A program made the translations under genes and the position numbers. Under the pieces are notes generated by a model. It saw only the letters and a list, made by a program, of their open reading frames with translations. It ran no database searches and had not been told where the DNA came from. From NCBI GenBank assembly GCA_964627305.1, contig CAZVHP010000004.1:242977-306976 (forward strand): a stretch of DNA of 64,000 nt, written 5' to 3'. This DNA is from WJKG01 sp964627305 (GTDB lineage Bacteria; Zixibacteria; MSB-5A5; GN15; FEB-12). This document shows, one piece after another, positions 44,329 to 53,740 of the stretch (positions are counted from its first letter, which is position 1; each line of letters starts with the position of its first letter).

Positions 44329-47205
44329 TCATCTCGCCGCCACCGCTTCGGCAGTGAGAACGTCTCTGAGGTACTGGCCAGTGTAGCTCGAGCGAATATC
44401 GGCTACCTGCTCCGGCGTGCCAAAGGCGATGATCTCCCCTCCCGCATCGCCCCCCTCCGGGCCGAGGTCAATAATCCAGTCGGCAGTCTTGATGACATCG
44501 AGGTTGTGCTCGATAACCACAACCGTGTTGCCCCGGTCGACCAGCTCATTGAGCACCTTCAGCAGCATGCGGATATCCTCGAAATGCAGCCCCGTCGTTG
44601 GCTCATCGAGAATGTAGAATGTCCGCCCCGTCGCCGTCTTCGAAAGCTCTGTGGCCAGTTTCACCCGCTGGGCTTCGCCGCCGGACAGGGTAGTGGCCTG
44701 CTGACCCAGATGAATGTAACCCAGACCAACATTCTTGAGTGTGAGCAGCTTGTTCTTGATCCGGGGGATGTTCACAAAGAACTGCAACGCCTCATCCACC
44801 GTCATATCAAGCACATCGGCAATCGACTTCCCCTTGAACGTGACGTCCAGAGTCTCGCGGTTGTAGCGCTTCCCTTTGCAGGCCTCGCAGGTGACATACA
44901 CGTCGGGCAGAAAATGCATCTCGATCTTGATGATACCATCCCCCTGGCAGGTCTCGCAACGGCCACCCTTGACGTTGAACGAAAAGCGCCCCGGAAGGTA
45001 GCCCCGCGCCCTGGCCTCCGGCAGGCCCGCAAACAGGTCACGGATATGGGTGAAGACACCACTATAGGTAGCCGGATTGGAACGCGGCGTGCGGCCGATT
45101 GGTGACTGATCGATATCGATAACCTTGTCGATCAAATCCAGCCCGCGAATTCGTTCGTACGGCAGCGGTGCCTTGCGGCTGGAATAAAAATGTCGGGCCA
45201 TGGCGCGGTACAGTGTCTCATTGATCAGGGTGGACTTCCCGGAACCGGATACCCCCGTCACCACGACCAGATTGCCCAGCGGGATTTCCACTGTCACGTT
45301 GCGCAAATTGTTGCCCGTGGCGCCGACAAGCTTGACAATATCACCCGACTGCGGACGCCGACGCTCCGGAACCTCAATCGTGCGTTTCCCGGACAGATAC
45401 TGACCCGTCAGCGAGGCCGGCGTGTCTCGGACAGCATCGGGCGTCCCCTCAGCAACGATTTCACCCCCGTGTATACCGGCGCCCGGGCCAAGGTCAATCA
45501 CGTAATCCGCCTCCTCGATCGTCTCCCGATCATGCTCAACCACCAGAACCGTATTCCCGATATCGCGCAACTCCTTGAGCGTATTCAAAAGGCGCCGGTT
45601 GTCGCGCTGGTGAAGTCCGATCGACGGCTCATCGAGAATGTACAGCACACCCACCAGTCGTGACCCTATCTGGGTGGCCAGGCGAATGCGTTGAGCCTCG
45701 CCCCCCGACAGCGTCGACGCGGCACGCGAGAGCGTCAGGTAGTCCAGCCCCACATCGCACAAAAAAACGAGCCGCTCGCGGACCTCCTTGAGAATCTGCC
45801 GGGCAATCGCCTCCTGCCGCTCGGTAAGCGCGATGCTGTCAAAGAATGATCGCGCCTGTTTGACCGACATATCCACCACGCTGTCAATAGTCTCACGGTC
45901 AAGTATGACCGAGAGCGCCTCCGGTCGCAACCGCGCCCCCTGACAGGCCGGGCACTTCGTGATCGACATGTAGCCCTCGATCCACTGGCGGATCCCGCTC
46001 GATTCGGTCTGCTTGTAGCGCCGCTCCAAATGCGGGATAACCCCCTCGAACGGCTGCCGATAGACACCGGAGCCATGTCCCTTCCCCGACAAGTGCTCGT
46101 ACTCGAACGTGATCTCTTCGCCGCCCGAACCGTACAGCAGAACCTCGCGGATCTTCTGGGGCATCTTGTTCAGCGGCGTGCCGAACTTGAACCCATAATG
46201 ATTCGCCACCCCCCGGAGCATGTAACGGTACCAGTTGGACATCTCGGCCCCTCCCCAGGGCTTGATAGCCCCATCGCTGATCGACAACGACCAGTCCGGA
46301 ATGACCAGATCCGGGTCGATCTCCATCTTGTAGCCAAGACCATCGCACACCGGGCAGGCCCCCCGTGGCGAATTGAACGAGAACAACTGCGGCGTCGGCG
46401 CCTCATAGCTGATGTTGCACTCCAGACACGCGAACTGCTCAGAAAACAACAGATCCTCCCCCTTCACATTCACAATCACGCTCCCCTGCCCCGCCGCAAG
46501 GGCCGTCTCCACCGAATCAGCCAGGCGTCGGCGCGACTTGCTCTTTACGACCAGACGATCAATAACCGCATCGATATCGTGCTTACGGCGCTTGTCGAGT
46601 TTGATATCCTCATCCGCCTGCACTACCTCCCCGTCGATCCGTAGCCGCACAAAGCCCTGCCCCCGGGCCTCATCAATAATGTCCCTGTGAGCACCCTTCT
46701 TCCCCTTGACCAACGGCGCAAGGATCATCATGCGGGTCCCCTCCTCAAACCCAAGGACCGAGTCCACTATCTGCTCCGCGGTCTGCTGCGTTATCGGCTT
46801 GCGGCACTGCACGCAATGAGGTACCCCTGTCCGCGCAAACAGCAACCGCAGGTAGTCGTATATCTCGGTGACAGTCCCCACTGTCGAGCGCGGGTTCTTG
46901 GCAGTGCTGCGCTGCTCGATCGAAATAGCCGGCGAGAGACCCTCGATAAAATCGATATCCGGCTTCTCCATCAACCCCAGAAACTGGCGAGCGTATGCCG
47001 ACAGCGACTCCACATACCGACGCTGCCCCTCGGCGTAAATGGTGTCGAAAGCGAGCGAACTCTTGCCGGAACCGGACAGCCCCGTGATGACTGTCAGGGT
47101 GTTGCGCGGAATGCGAACATCAATGTTCTTCAAATTGTGCTCGCGGGCACCCTTGACATGCAGAAAGTGCTGGTTGATATGGTTTCTGTCGTTGTTCGTG
47201 GCCAT
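44329..47205 (-). CDS. uvrA: Excinuclease ABC subunit A
   Basis: This is the damage-recognition ATPase of nucleotide-excision repair. The 958 residues contain two ABC modules: Walker A GLSGSGKSSLAFDTIYAEGQ near the N-terminus and GVSGSGKSTLINETLYRA in the second half, with signatures TLSGGEAQRIRLATQIGS and TLSGGEAQRVKLATELSK. Zinc modules are at CLECN with CPVC, and at CETCQG with CEACKG. Both are intact. AAGGGAAACA precedes the ATG. mutM lies immediately downstream on the same strand, but the 44-base gap contains its own promoter-like element. Confidence 0.97.
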   Translation of the reverse strand: MATNNDRNHINQHFLHVKGAREHNLKNIDVRIPRNTLTVITGLSGSGKSSLAFDTIYAEGQRRYVESLSAYARQFLGLMEKPDIDFIEGLSPAISIEQRSTAKNPRSTVGTVTEIYDYLRLLFARTGVPHCVQCRKPITQQTAEQIVDSVLGFEEGTRMMILAPLVKGKKGAHRDIIDEARGQGFVRLRIDGEVVQADEDIKLDKRRKHDIDAVIDRLVVKSKSRRRLADSVETALAAGQGSVIVNVKGEDLLFSEQFACLECNISYEAPTPQLFSFNSPRGACPVCDGLGYKMEIDPDLVIPDWSLSISDGAIKPWGGAEMSNWYRYMLRGVANHYGFKFGTPLNKMPQKIREVLLYGSGGEEITFEYEHLSGKGHGSGVYRQPFEGVIPHLERRYKQTESSGIRQWIEGYMSITKCPACQGARLRPEALSVILDRETIDSVVDMSVKQARSFFDSIALTERQEAIARQILKEVRERLVFLCDVGLDYLTLSRAASTLSGGEAQRIRLATQIGSRLVGVLYILDEPSIGLHQRDNRRLLNTLKELRDIGNTVLVVEHDRETIEEADYVIDLGPGAGIHGGEIVAEGTPDAVRDTPASLTGQYLSGKRTIEVPERRRPQSGDIVKLVGATGNNLRNVTVEIPLGNLVVVTGVSGSGKSTLINETLYRAMARHFYSSRKAPLPYERIRGLDLIDKVIDIDQSPIGRTPRSNPATYSGVFTHIRDLFAGLPEARARGYLPGRFSFNVKGGRCETCQGDGIIKIEMHFLPDVYVTCEACKGKRYNRETLDVTFKGKSIADVLDMTVDEALQFFVNIPRIKNKLLTLKNVGLGYIHLGQQATTLSGGEAQRVKLATELSKTATGRTFYILDEPTTGLHFEDIRMLLKVLNELVDRGNTVVVIEHNLDVIKTADWIIDLGPEGGDAGGEIIAFGTPEQVADIRSSYTGQYLRDVLTAEAVAAR

Positions 47206-47397
47206 TGTTTCCCTTCCGAGGTAATCCGCAATATAGCTCCTTCAGAGCCAATATTGAAGCGGATTCATGCGGTCAGTGTCACTTTTTGTCCACAGGGAGC
47301 CTTCATGAACATGGGCCAATTCAGCCCGTATTGCCACTGCGCTGCGGCCAGTGAAAGGCCTTGACTTTGGGGAATTTGGAGCTACATTTACCACACT

Positions 47398-48000
47398 ATG
47401 CACGACAAGCATCAGCAGTTTTTCGATGAACTGGCAGCCGAGTGGGACCTCCGCTTCACGGCCGAGGACCTGGAACGCCTGCAGCGCGTCGTTGATCGCA
47501 TCGAGATCGCTGCCAGCATTGATATCCTTGATCTGGGCTGCGGGACCGGCATCCTCTTCGACATGCTCCGTCGCCGGGTAGGACCGGACGGCTCCGTGAC
47601 CGGGGTCGACTTCTCGATCGAAATGGCGTTGAAGGCACATCGCAATTTCCCCTTCCCCAACGTCAATGTTGTCGATGCCGATGCCATCATGCTGCCGTTT
47701 GCCGATGATACCTTTGACATGGCCTTTGCCTTCGCGGCCTTTCCCCATTTCTCGGATCAGCAGCGGGCGGTCAGTGAGACCCATCGGGTACTGCGGCCGG
47801 GCGCCCGCTTCTATATCCTCCATCTGCAGTCCTCGAAGGAGGTCTCCGAAATCCATCACCGCCTCGGCGGCGTTGTGGCGCACGATGTGATTCCCTCCCA
47901 CGATGATCTGCGAGCAATGTTCGATCTGCAGAAATTCTCCGATGTCAGGATCGAGGATCAACCCGGGCTGTTCCTGCTGTCGGCAGTCAATAACGAGTAG
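47398..48000 (+). CDS. Class I SAM-dependent methyltransferase (UbiE/COQ5-like type)
   Basis: This is a 200-residue methyltransferase. Motif I, DILDLGCGTGILFDML, starts near residue 41. The acidic residue of VTGVDFSIEMALKAH and post-motif ADAIMLPFADDTFDMAFAF follow, then HRVLRPGARFYILHLQ, the usual methyltransferase-11 pattern. The substrate cannot be told. The start ATG at 47398 lacks a clear ribosome-binding site. The stop is 21 bases before an ECF transporter S component, so the two may be co-transcribed; a role in modifying a transported cofactor is possible but unproved. Confidence 0.88.
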   Translation: MHDKHQQFFDELAAEWDLRFTAEDLERLQRVVDRIEIAASIDILDLGCGTGILFDMLRRRVGPDGSVTGVDFSIEMALKAHRNFPFPNVNVVDADAIMLPFADDTFDMAFAFAAFPHFSDQQRAVSETHRVLRPGARFYILHLQSSKEVSEIHHRLGGVVAHDVIPSHDDLRAMFDLQKFSDVRIEDQPGLFLLSAVNNE

Positions 48001-48021
48001 CCGGGATACAAGGGCCTGATA

Positions 48022-48570
48022 GTGCCTCCTGTCATCACCACCCGCGCCGGATTCATCACCCACACAGCCTTGTATCTGGCCATTGCCATCATTCTGCCAA
48101 TCGGGTTTCACGCTGTAGGCATGGGCGGAAGAATCTTCCTGCCCATGCACATCCCCGTGCTGCTGGCCGGACTGGTCGTAGGACCCCTCTGCGGGATAAT
48201 CGTCGGACTACTGGCCCCGGGGCTGTCGACCATTCTGACCGGGTTGCCGCCCGTCGACCGCGTGCTGTTCATGTCTATGGAACTGGCCATGTACGGACTG
48301 GTCGGCGGACTGGCGTACCGGGTCTTCCAGTTGAACCTCCTGGTTTCCCTGATCCTGGCCATGATCATGGGACGGCTGATGTTCGGCCTGGGCCTGTTTC
48401 TGCTGGCGCTGTTTGTCGATGTGCCATACTCGGCAGCCGCCTTCTTCTCCATCGGCGGCGCCATGATCACCGGCTGGCCCGGAGTCGTCATCCAGTTGAT
48501 CCTCGTCCCCCTCGTGGTCAAGGCTCTCGAGCGACGCAGCCAGGGACCGCGGTTCGCCCCCTACCGTTGA
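48022..48570 (+). CDS. ECF transporter substrate-binding (S) component
   Basis: This integral membrane protein of 182 residues has about six hydrophobic helices. It is of the energy-coupling-factor S-component type, which captures vitamins or metals for a shared ECF module. Recognisable features are GGRIFLPMHIPVLLAGLVVGP, the loop PGLSTILTGLPPVDR, and a glycine-rich small-residue helix. No EcfA/EcfT genes are nearby, as expected for group II systems. The start is a GTG at 48022, with AAGGGCC nine bases upstream. The vitamin cannot be assigned from sequence alone; a thiamine- or folate-like ligand would be a guess. Confidence 0.85.
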   Translation: MPPVITTRAGFITHTALYLAIAIILPIGFHAVGMGGRIFLPMHIPVLLAGLVVGPLCGIIVGLLAPGLSTILTGLPPVDRVLFMSMELAMYGLVGGLAYRVFQLNLLVSLILAMIMGRLMFGLGLFLLALFVDVPYSAAAFFSIGGAMITGWPGVVIQLILVPLVVKALERRSQGPRFAPYR

Positions 48571-48597
48571 CACAACTGCCCTGCACCGCCACAACAG

Positions 48598-48792
48598 CTA
48601 TCCCTTGAATCCGCTGCTCCTGTGAGCACCGTCGCAGAACGGCTTGGATACACTGTGTCCACATCTGCACAATGAGAACGGCTTGTCTTTCATAACGATC
48701 GTGCCGTCAGCAAGCTTGATCTCCGCGCTGTCACTGTGCACCATCGCCGGGCCATTGGGGATGAGTTCTATCCGTAGCGGATTATCGGCCAT
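48598..48792 (-). CDS. CDGSH-type iron-sulfur protein
   Basis: This is a 64-residue protein carrying one CDGSH-like 2Fe-2S motif, C-R-C-G-H-S-V-S-K-P-F-C-D-G-A-H. It has the 3-Cys-1-His ligand set of mitoNEET relatives. The N-terminal half is a short beta region ending in KPFSLC. Function in bacteria is not established; redox or cluster transfer is likely. GGAAAGGAGGAAGGTC precedes the ATG, an excellent ribosome-binding site. It is convergent with the ECF gene (27 bases apart). Confidence 0.92.
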   Translation of the reverse strand: MADNPLRIELIPNGPAMVHSDSAEIKLADGTIVMKDKPFSLCRCGHSVSKPFCDGAHRSSGFKG

Positions 48793-48888
48793 GACCTTCC
48801 TCCTTTCCTGAGTGACTCCGAGTTCTGCTACCTGTAAGCACGAGTAACCCCGTCAGAAGCACACCGGTTCCACAGGAACGGTCATGGC

Positions 48889-49785
48889 TCAGCCGATCAC
48901 GCGCAGGCTGAAATCGCAGGCAGCGGCGGAATGGGTGAGAGCCCCAATCGAAACATAATCAACGCCAGTAGCGGCGATCTCCCCAACAGTGGCCAGCGAG
49001 ACATTACCGGACGCCTCCAGCTCAATCTCCGGATTGAGTGAACGCGCCACCCTGACCATCTCAGTCAGGCTCTCCGGCGTCTGGTTGTCAAGCAGGAGGC
49101 GGTCCACCCCACTGTCGATGGCCTCCCGCAACTGCTCGAGCGAGGTCACCTCGACCTCAACGAGTATGCTGCTCTGGTCTGCCTCAAACTGCAACCGGAA
49201 GTCGACACTGCCAAGATACTCGCACGTCCGCTCGATGGCCCCCCTCACCGAACCCGCGGCGGCAATGTGGTTGTCCTTGATCAGCACCATGTCGTACAAA
49301 CCCATGCGGTGATTAGCTCCCCCGCCGTGCACGACAGCTTCCTTCTCCAGCAGCCGCAGTCCCGGGGTTGTCTTGCGCGTGTCCAGTACGCGGCATCCCG
49401 TCCCCTCCACGAGACGGACAAACTCCCGGGTCAACGTGGCGACACCCGACAGGTGCGCCAGGAAGTTGAGCGCCACCCGCTCGGAAACCAGCACCGTCTG
49501 ATTGAATCCCTTGATAGTCACTATCGTGTCGCCCGCAACGAAGCTCTCACCATCCCTCTTTTGCGGCGACACGCTGTTGGCCGAATCCACCAGCGCGAAG
49601 GCCAGCAGTGCCGGCTTCAAACCCGAAAGCACACCGGGGGCTTTGGCAACGATGACCGCCTCGACCGGGTCGGGCTCAAGACAGGCCAAAGACGTAACAT
49701 CGCCGGGGCCGATGTCCTCTTCCAGAGCACGCCGCACCAGATCAATCAGCGAGTGGCTCCGCTTTTCAGGCAGTCTGCCAGTCAT
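48889..49785 (-). CDS. nadC: Nicotinate-nucleotide pyrophosphorylase (carboxylating)
   Basis: This is quinolinate phosphoribosyltransferase of NAD synthesis. The 298 residues show the family layout: LIDLVRRALEEDIGPGDVTS at the N-terminus, ALNFLAHLSGVATLTREFV, then DTRKTTPGLRLLEKEAVVHG with GGANHRMGLYDMVLIKDNHI for substrate binding, and ASGNVSLATVGEIAATGVDYVSIGALTHS at the C-terminus. All active-site segments are intact. nadA and nadB are not in the window. It is transcribed divergently from the ilvC-like gene with 55 bases between the start codons, so the promoters face away from a shared short region. Confidence 0.95.
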   Translation of the reverse strand: MTGRLPEKRSHSLIDLVRRALEEDIGPGDVTSLACLEPDPVEAVIVAKAPGVLSGLKPALLAFALVDSANSVSPQKRDGESFVAGDTIVTIKGFNQTVLVSERVALNFLAHLSGVATLTREFVRLVEGTGCRVLDTRKTTPGLRLLEKEAVVHGGGANHRMGLYDMVLIKDNHIAAAGSVRGAIERTCEYLGSVDFRLQFEADQSSILVEVEVTSLEQLREAIDSGVDRLLLDNQTPESLTEMVRVARSLNPEIELEASGNVSLATVGEIAATGVDYVSIGALTHSAAACDFSLRVIG

Positions 49786-49805
49786 AGGCCTAATGAAAGG
49801 GCGCC

Positions 49806-49834
49806 TTGGAAAATGTCAAACAGCAATTTATATT
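49806..49834 (+). promoter_or_regulatory. Sigma-70-like promoter for a leaderless ilvC-like transcript
   Basis: TTGGAA (49806-49811) and TATATT (49829-49834) are 17 bases apart. Six bases later comes the ATG (49841), exactly where transcription should begin. No ribosome-binding site is present. Confidence 0.6.
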
Positions 49835-49840
49835 GCCCTC

Positions 49841-50788
49841 ATGTCATCCCAACGCCACAAACGACCGGTCATCGCCATGCTCGGCTATGGCTCCCAGGGA
49901 CGGGCATTGGCGCTCAACCTGAAAGATTCCGGTTACGAAGTCGTCGTCGGGCTGCCCTCAGCGTCATCCTCACGACGTCGCGCCAAAAAGGACAGTATCC
50001 ACACGGTGACAACAACCGCACGCGCCTGCGCGCAGGCACAAGTGATATGCTTCGCCGTCCCCGACCACAGGCATGGCGCCATCTGGCGCGACGAGGTCAG
50101 CGCAGCGGTACAAGACGGCGCCGCGCTCTGGTTCCTGCACGGCCTGAGCATCCACTTCCGGCAGGTGACAGTCCCGGGAACGGTCGATGTCCTGATGATT
50201 GCACCACATGCACCCGGAGTGGCCGTCCGCGAGCAGTACCTCGGCAGGCGGTCGTTGTCGGCCTTCGTGGCGGTGCATCAGGATGCTTCGGGAACAGCGA
50301 TGAAACTCGCCCGCCGCCTCGGCCACGCTATCGGGATCGCCCCCTCACGTCTCGTGCCCACAACCTTCGAGCACGAGGCCATCGGCGACCTCTTCGGCGA
50401 ACAGGCTGTCCTGTGCGGCGGCATGTCGGCCCTGATTGTGGCCGGATTCGAGACCCTCGTCGCGCGCGGCGTGCCGCCCGAGAATGCCTATCTGGAAGTC
50501 GCCTGGCAGCTCGACCTGATTATCGCACTGATAAAACAACATGGCATTGAGGGCATGCTCCGCCGAATCTCAGTGGCCGCCCGACTCGGCGCGCTCCAGA
50601 CCGGCCCGGAACTGATCGATCACCGGGTGCGCGCCAAAATGGAGAAACTGCTCAACCGCATAGAACGCGGCCAGTTTGCACGAGAGCTGGAGAAGCTGGA
50701 CCAAACAGCACTCAACAGGCTCAACAAGACCCTCTCCCGGCTCTCGAACCCGCAACTGGAACGTGCCGCCCGCAAGTTTCGCGAGTAG
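49841..50788 (+). CDS. Divergent ketol-acid reductoisomerase-like protein
   Basis: This 315-residue protein matches KARI (IlvC) across its length: the NADPH fold LGYGSQGRALALNLKDSG, WFLHGLSIHF, FVAVHQDASGTAMKLARRLG, GDLFGEQAVLCGGMSALIVAGFETLV and a C-terminal RAKMEKLLNRIERGQFARE. KARI converts acetolactate to dihydroxyisovalerate in valine/isoleucine synthesis. Two key positions differ. The lysine of APKGPG is histidine here (MIAPHAPG, H123). The second pair of metal-binding glutamates reads AYLEVAWQL, keeping E219 but replacing the other by Q223. D183 and E187 are kept. No other ilv or leu genes are near. It may be a KARI paralogue with another reaction or lower activity. ATG 49841 is chosen since homology begins there. 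Confidence 0.8.
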   Translation: MSSQRHKRPVIAMLGYGSQGRALALNLKDSGYEVVVGLPSASSSRRRAKKDSIHTVTTTARACAQAQVICFAVPDHRHGAIWRDEVSAAVQDGAALWFLHGLSIHFRQVTVPGTVDVLMIAPHAPGVAVREQYLGRRSLSAFVAVHQDASGTAMKLARRLGHAIGIAPSRLVPTTFEHEAIGDLFGEQAVLCGGMSALIVAGFETLVARGVPPENAYLEVAWQLDLIIALIKQHGIEGMLRRISVAARLGALQTGPELIDHRVRAKMEKLLNRIERGQFARELEKLDQTALNRLNKTLSRLSNPQLERAARKFRE

Positions 50789-50944
50789 CCTGCAGCACAC
50801 CACCTTTCTCTTCACCGGCGTTTTCACTGACGCTTGTGACGATTCCGTGACAATCAACCCGCCAAATTACGCCAATTGTACTTCTTAATAGTCCCGATCC
50901 CCAAGTGGAACTCATTGATGATGACTACAACAAGGAGACAATAG

Positions 50945-53395
50945 ATGATCCGCACGCTCATTATCGCAGCAATAGCCGGCCTGCTGATAGCCGGCGCTCT
51001 TTCGGCGGCAACTTTCACCGGCACGGTACTCGATGCCGCCACCGGCCAACCCCTTGAGCGGGCAACCATCCGCGCCGAGGGTAGCACCCGCACGGCCATG
51101 ACCGGCAGCGACGGCACCTTCCGCCTGACCATGCCCGACACCGACACCGCCCTGGTGAGCGTCACCCATGTCGGATTTGCACCGCTGCAATCCGTGCTGC
51201 TGATCGCCGGTGAGAATGCCACCCTGCGCCTGACCCCATCGGTATCCATGCTCGATAATGTGGTCGTGACCGCCTCTCGCTACGAGAAGCTCGCTTACGA
51301 GGTCCCACAACCGGTGACAGCCGCCTCGCGCGCCGAGATCGAAACCAAGGGGCATACGATCGTCTCCGACATCATGCGCACCTTCCCCGGTACCGATATG
51401 AACGACGCCGGACCGTTCCGCGCCCGTCCAATCATTCGCGGATTGTATGGCACCCGCGTGCTGGTGCTCGTCGATGGCGAGCGGCTGAACGACCAGCGCG
51501 ACGTGACCTCGTTTGCCGGCGTGTCGATGTCGCTGATTGACGTCAACGAGATCGAGCGAGTCGAGGTCGTCAACGGCCCCTCCTCGGTGCTGTACGGCTC
51601 CGACGCTATGGCGGGCGTGGTCAACGTCATCACCCGCGAGCGCCAGTTCAGCCCGCAATTGCAGCCAATCGGTCGCTACTCCGGTCGCTACAGCACAGCC
51701 GACCAGCAGCACTCCAACCGGTTCGACCTTGGCTTCAGCGCGCCGCAGATCACCGCAACCGTAGGTTTCAGCCATCGGCAGGCGGAGAAGAACTTCGCCC
51801 CACCGGACGACTGGAACCGCACGGCTGGCATCTACAGCGTCTTCCGCCCAGAGTTCTATGACAGCCTGAACGCCGCCAACGGGACCGCTTTCGACCGCGA
51901 CCGCATGGTGAACTCAAAAGCCAGCGCCAGCAACTTCGACACCCGGCTGGCCTTCAAGCCCGGTGACCGCCACCGCCTTGATCTGGATATCGGCGTCTTC
52001 CGCGGCAGCGATATCGGTTATCCCGGAGTCCCCAATGACTCCACCCCCTACTGGTTCTTCTACCCCGAGCACAATCGCGACAACGTCTCGCTGAAATACA
52101 CCGGCGACGGCCTCACCAACAGAATGACACGCCTGGAGTCACGAATCTACTATCAGAAAATATCCAAGGACTTCCTCACGGACTTCTTCGGCGAAGTGGT
52201 CTCGGCCGGCCAACCCTTCCCCGCTTCACGGGTGGCCCTGCTCAGCTCACTGAACCGCACCGAGGTGACCAAGTTCGGCTGGAACTTCCAGGAACTGTAT
52301 ACACTGAACCGCACCACCCACCTGACCTTCGGTCTCGATCTCATGCGCGAAGAGATCGACGGCTTCTCCACCAGCCGCACCCGCCTGAGTGGGTTCAATC
52401 CGGGAGTCGGGTTCACCGACACCACCATACAGGTCGATACCGGCTCACCCGTCCCCGAGAATACGTGGCACTCCCTTGGGTTGTATCTGTCCGGTGACCA
52501 TCAGTTCCGCACCGCCACCGTCATCGCCGGGGCGCGCTTCGACAACTTCTGGGTCAAAACCGAGCAGACCGACGGGTATGTCGACGACCAGGGAGAAAGA
52601 CTGCCGACCGCCGATGACCACTATGCCGCCATGAACGGCTCGCTGGGCCTGATCTATCCCGTCGGCCGCGGAGTCAACCTCGTGACCAATATCGGAACGG
52701 CCTACCGCGTGCCCAATGTCGTCGAGCGCTTCTACTTCGGCAGCGCCTCAGGACGCCAGACACGGCCCAATATCGACATCAAGCCCGAACGCTCAGTCAC
52801 AGTGGACTTCGGCGTCAAGGCTGTCCATGGATACATCAATTACTCACTGATCGGATTCCACTCCACCTACTCCAACCTGACCCAGTTGCAGCGGTTCGAT
52901 TCCACCGCCGGACACGGCGGATCCTTCACCAGCCTGTGGCGCTACGAGAATGTCGAGGATGTCTCCATCAGCGGTCTGGAGACAATGATCGAAGCGACAT
53001 TCGATAACGGTCTCTACGGAACCCTCAGCCTCTCCTACCAGTACGGCCAGGATCGCACCAACGATAAACCGCTCTTCGTCTCACCGATCAAAACGACCCT
53101 TACTATGGGATATCGCCTCAACAAGCGCGATGCTTTCGGCGAGCTTACTATCCGCCAGACAGGTGACCAGAATCGGGTGGCCGAGGTCTCGACTCTCGAC
53201 GATGTCCCCACCGAGGGGTATACCATACTGAATCTCAGCGCCGGCATCCGCCTGTATCAGCACGTCCGCCTTGCCCTGACCGTCAATAACCTGTTTGACG
53301 AAGTCTACTCGGAGCCTTTCAACGCCCGTAATCCGGATAACCCCATTGCGGAGCCCGGCCGAAACCTCATCGTCTCGGTCAGCTCCACCCTGTAG
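50945..53395 (+). CDS. TonB-dependent outer-membrane receptor with N-terminal carboxypeptidase-regulatory-like domain
   Basis: This is an outer-membrane active transporter of 816 residues. A signal peptide (TLIIAAIAGLLIAGALSAA) precedes a CarboxypepD_reg-like domain (TFTGTVLDAATGQPLERATI). Next come a TonB-box-like DNVVVTASRYEK near residue 105 and a plug with IIRGLYGTRVLVLVDGERLND and VEVVNGPSSVLYGSDAMAGVVNVITR. The 22-strand-type barrel follows, ending LFDEVYSEPFNARNPDNPI and an aromatic terminal strand region. The layout resembles siderophore, heme or cobalamin receptors, but the ligand is not evident. AAGGAGACAATAG is before the ATG. An intrinsic terminator follows. It is adjacent to the KARI-like gene but 156 bases away. 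Confidence 0.93.
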   Translation: MIRTLIIAAIAGLLIAGALSAATFTGTVLDAATGQPLERATIRAEGSTRTAMTGSDGTFRLTMPDTDTALVSVTHVGFAPLQSVLLIAGENATLRLTPSVSMLDNVVVTASRYEKLAYEVPQPVTAASRAEIETKGHTIVSDIMRTFPGTDMNDAGPFRARPIIRGLYGTRVLVLVDGERLNDQRDVTSFAGVSMSLIDVNEIERVEVVNGPSSVLYGSDAMAGVVNVITRERQFSPQLQPIGRYSGRYSTADQQHSNRFDLGFSAPQITATVGFSHRQAEKNFAPPDDWNRTAGIYSVFRPEFYDSLNAANGTAFDRDRMVNSKASASNFDTRLAFKPGDRHRLDLDIGVFRGSDIGYPGVPNDSTPYWFFYPEHNRDNVSLKYTGDGLTNRMTRLESRIYYQKISKDFLTDFFGEVVSAGQPFPASRVALLSSLNRTEVTKFGWNFQELYTLNRTTHLTFGLDLMREEIDGFSTSRTRLSGFNPGVGFTDTTIQVDTGSPVPENTWHSLGLYLSGDHQFRTATVIAGARFDNFWVKTEQTDGYVDDQGERLPTADDHYAAMNGSLGLIYPVGRGVNLVTNIGTAYRVPNVVERFYFGSASGRQTRPNIDIKPERSVTVDFGVKAVHGYINYSLIGFHSTYSNLTQLQRFDSTAGHGGSFTSLWRYENVEDVSISGLETMIEATFDNGLYGTLSLSYQYGQDRTNDKPLFVSPIKTTLTMGYRLNKRDAFGELTIRQTGDQNRVAEVSTLDDVPTEGYTILNLSAGIRLYQHVRLALTVNNLFDEVYSEPFNARNPDNPIAEPGRNLIVSVSSTL

Positions 53396-53402
53396 CACTT
53401 GT

Positions 53403-53434
53403 CCGGCAGAACGGATCTCCTGCCGGCTGGTTTT
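53403..53434 (+). terminator. Intrinsic terminator of the TonB receptor gene
   Basis: CCGGCAG, a ten-base loop and CTGCCGG, followed by CTGGTTTT, eight bases after the stop codon. Confidence 0.7.
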
Positions 53435-53466
53435 CACGGGCCGAGTCCTTAAGGACTCGGCCCGTG
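53435..53466. repeat. Perfect 32-base palindrome
   Basis: A 16+16 palindrome without spacer, starting CACGGGCCGAGTCCTT. It directly abuts the T run of the preceding terminator. A cruciform or RNA hairpin with no loop room is expected; purpose unknown. Confidence 0.6.
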
Positions 53467-53740
53467 TACCTTCCCCGATTAACCAGAGTGCAAGCGGCAA
53501 CCTTTGTTGGGACTTTGTTATTCACATAAGCTGCAAACAGGATCACAACGGGGTGACGAAGCAGTGTGCAAAACATGAACAGGCTTGCAGTACCCGCCGG
53601 ACCACCACCACCTGTTCGTCGTAACTGATTGTGCCGCAACATACGCCCCTTCTGTGGCCACCATCGAAGAGCCGGGGCATACCGTTTGCTGATAGGTGAT
53701 TCAGTCTGAGAAGAGATTCTCAGATAGTTTGTTAGACCAG
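53467..53740 (+). ncRNA. Possible small RNA between two terminator structures
   Basis: About 270 gene-free bases lie between the palindrome and a strong terminator (53741-53772). A hairpin CTGAGAA-GAGA-TTCTCAG is at 53706-53723. There is no protein gene in it that the terminator could serve. No clear promoter is seen, so an untranslated region is equally possible. Confidence 0.3.
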
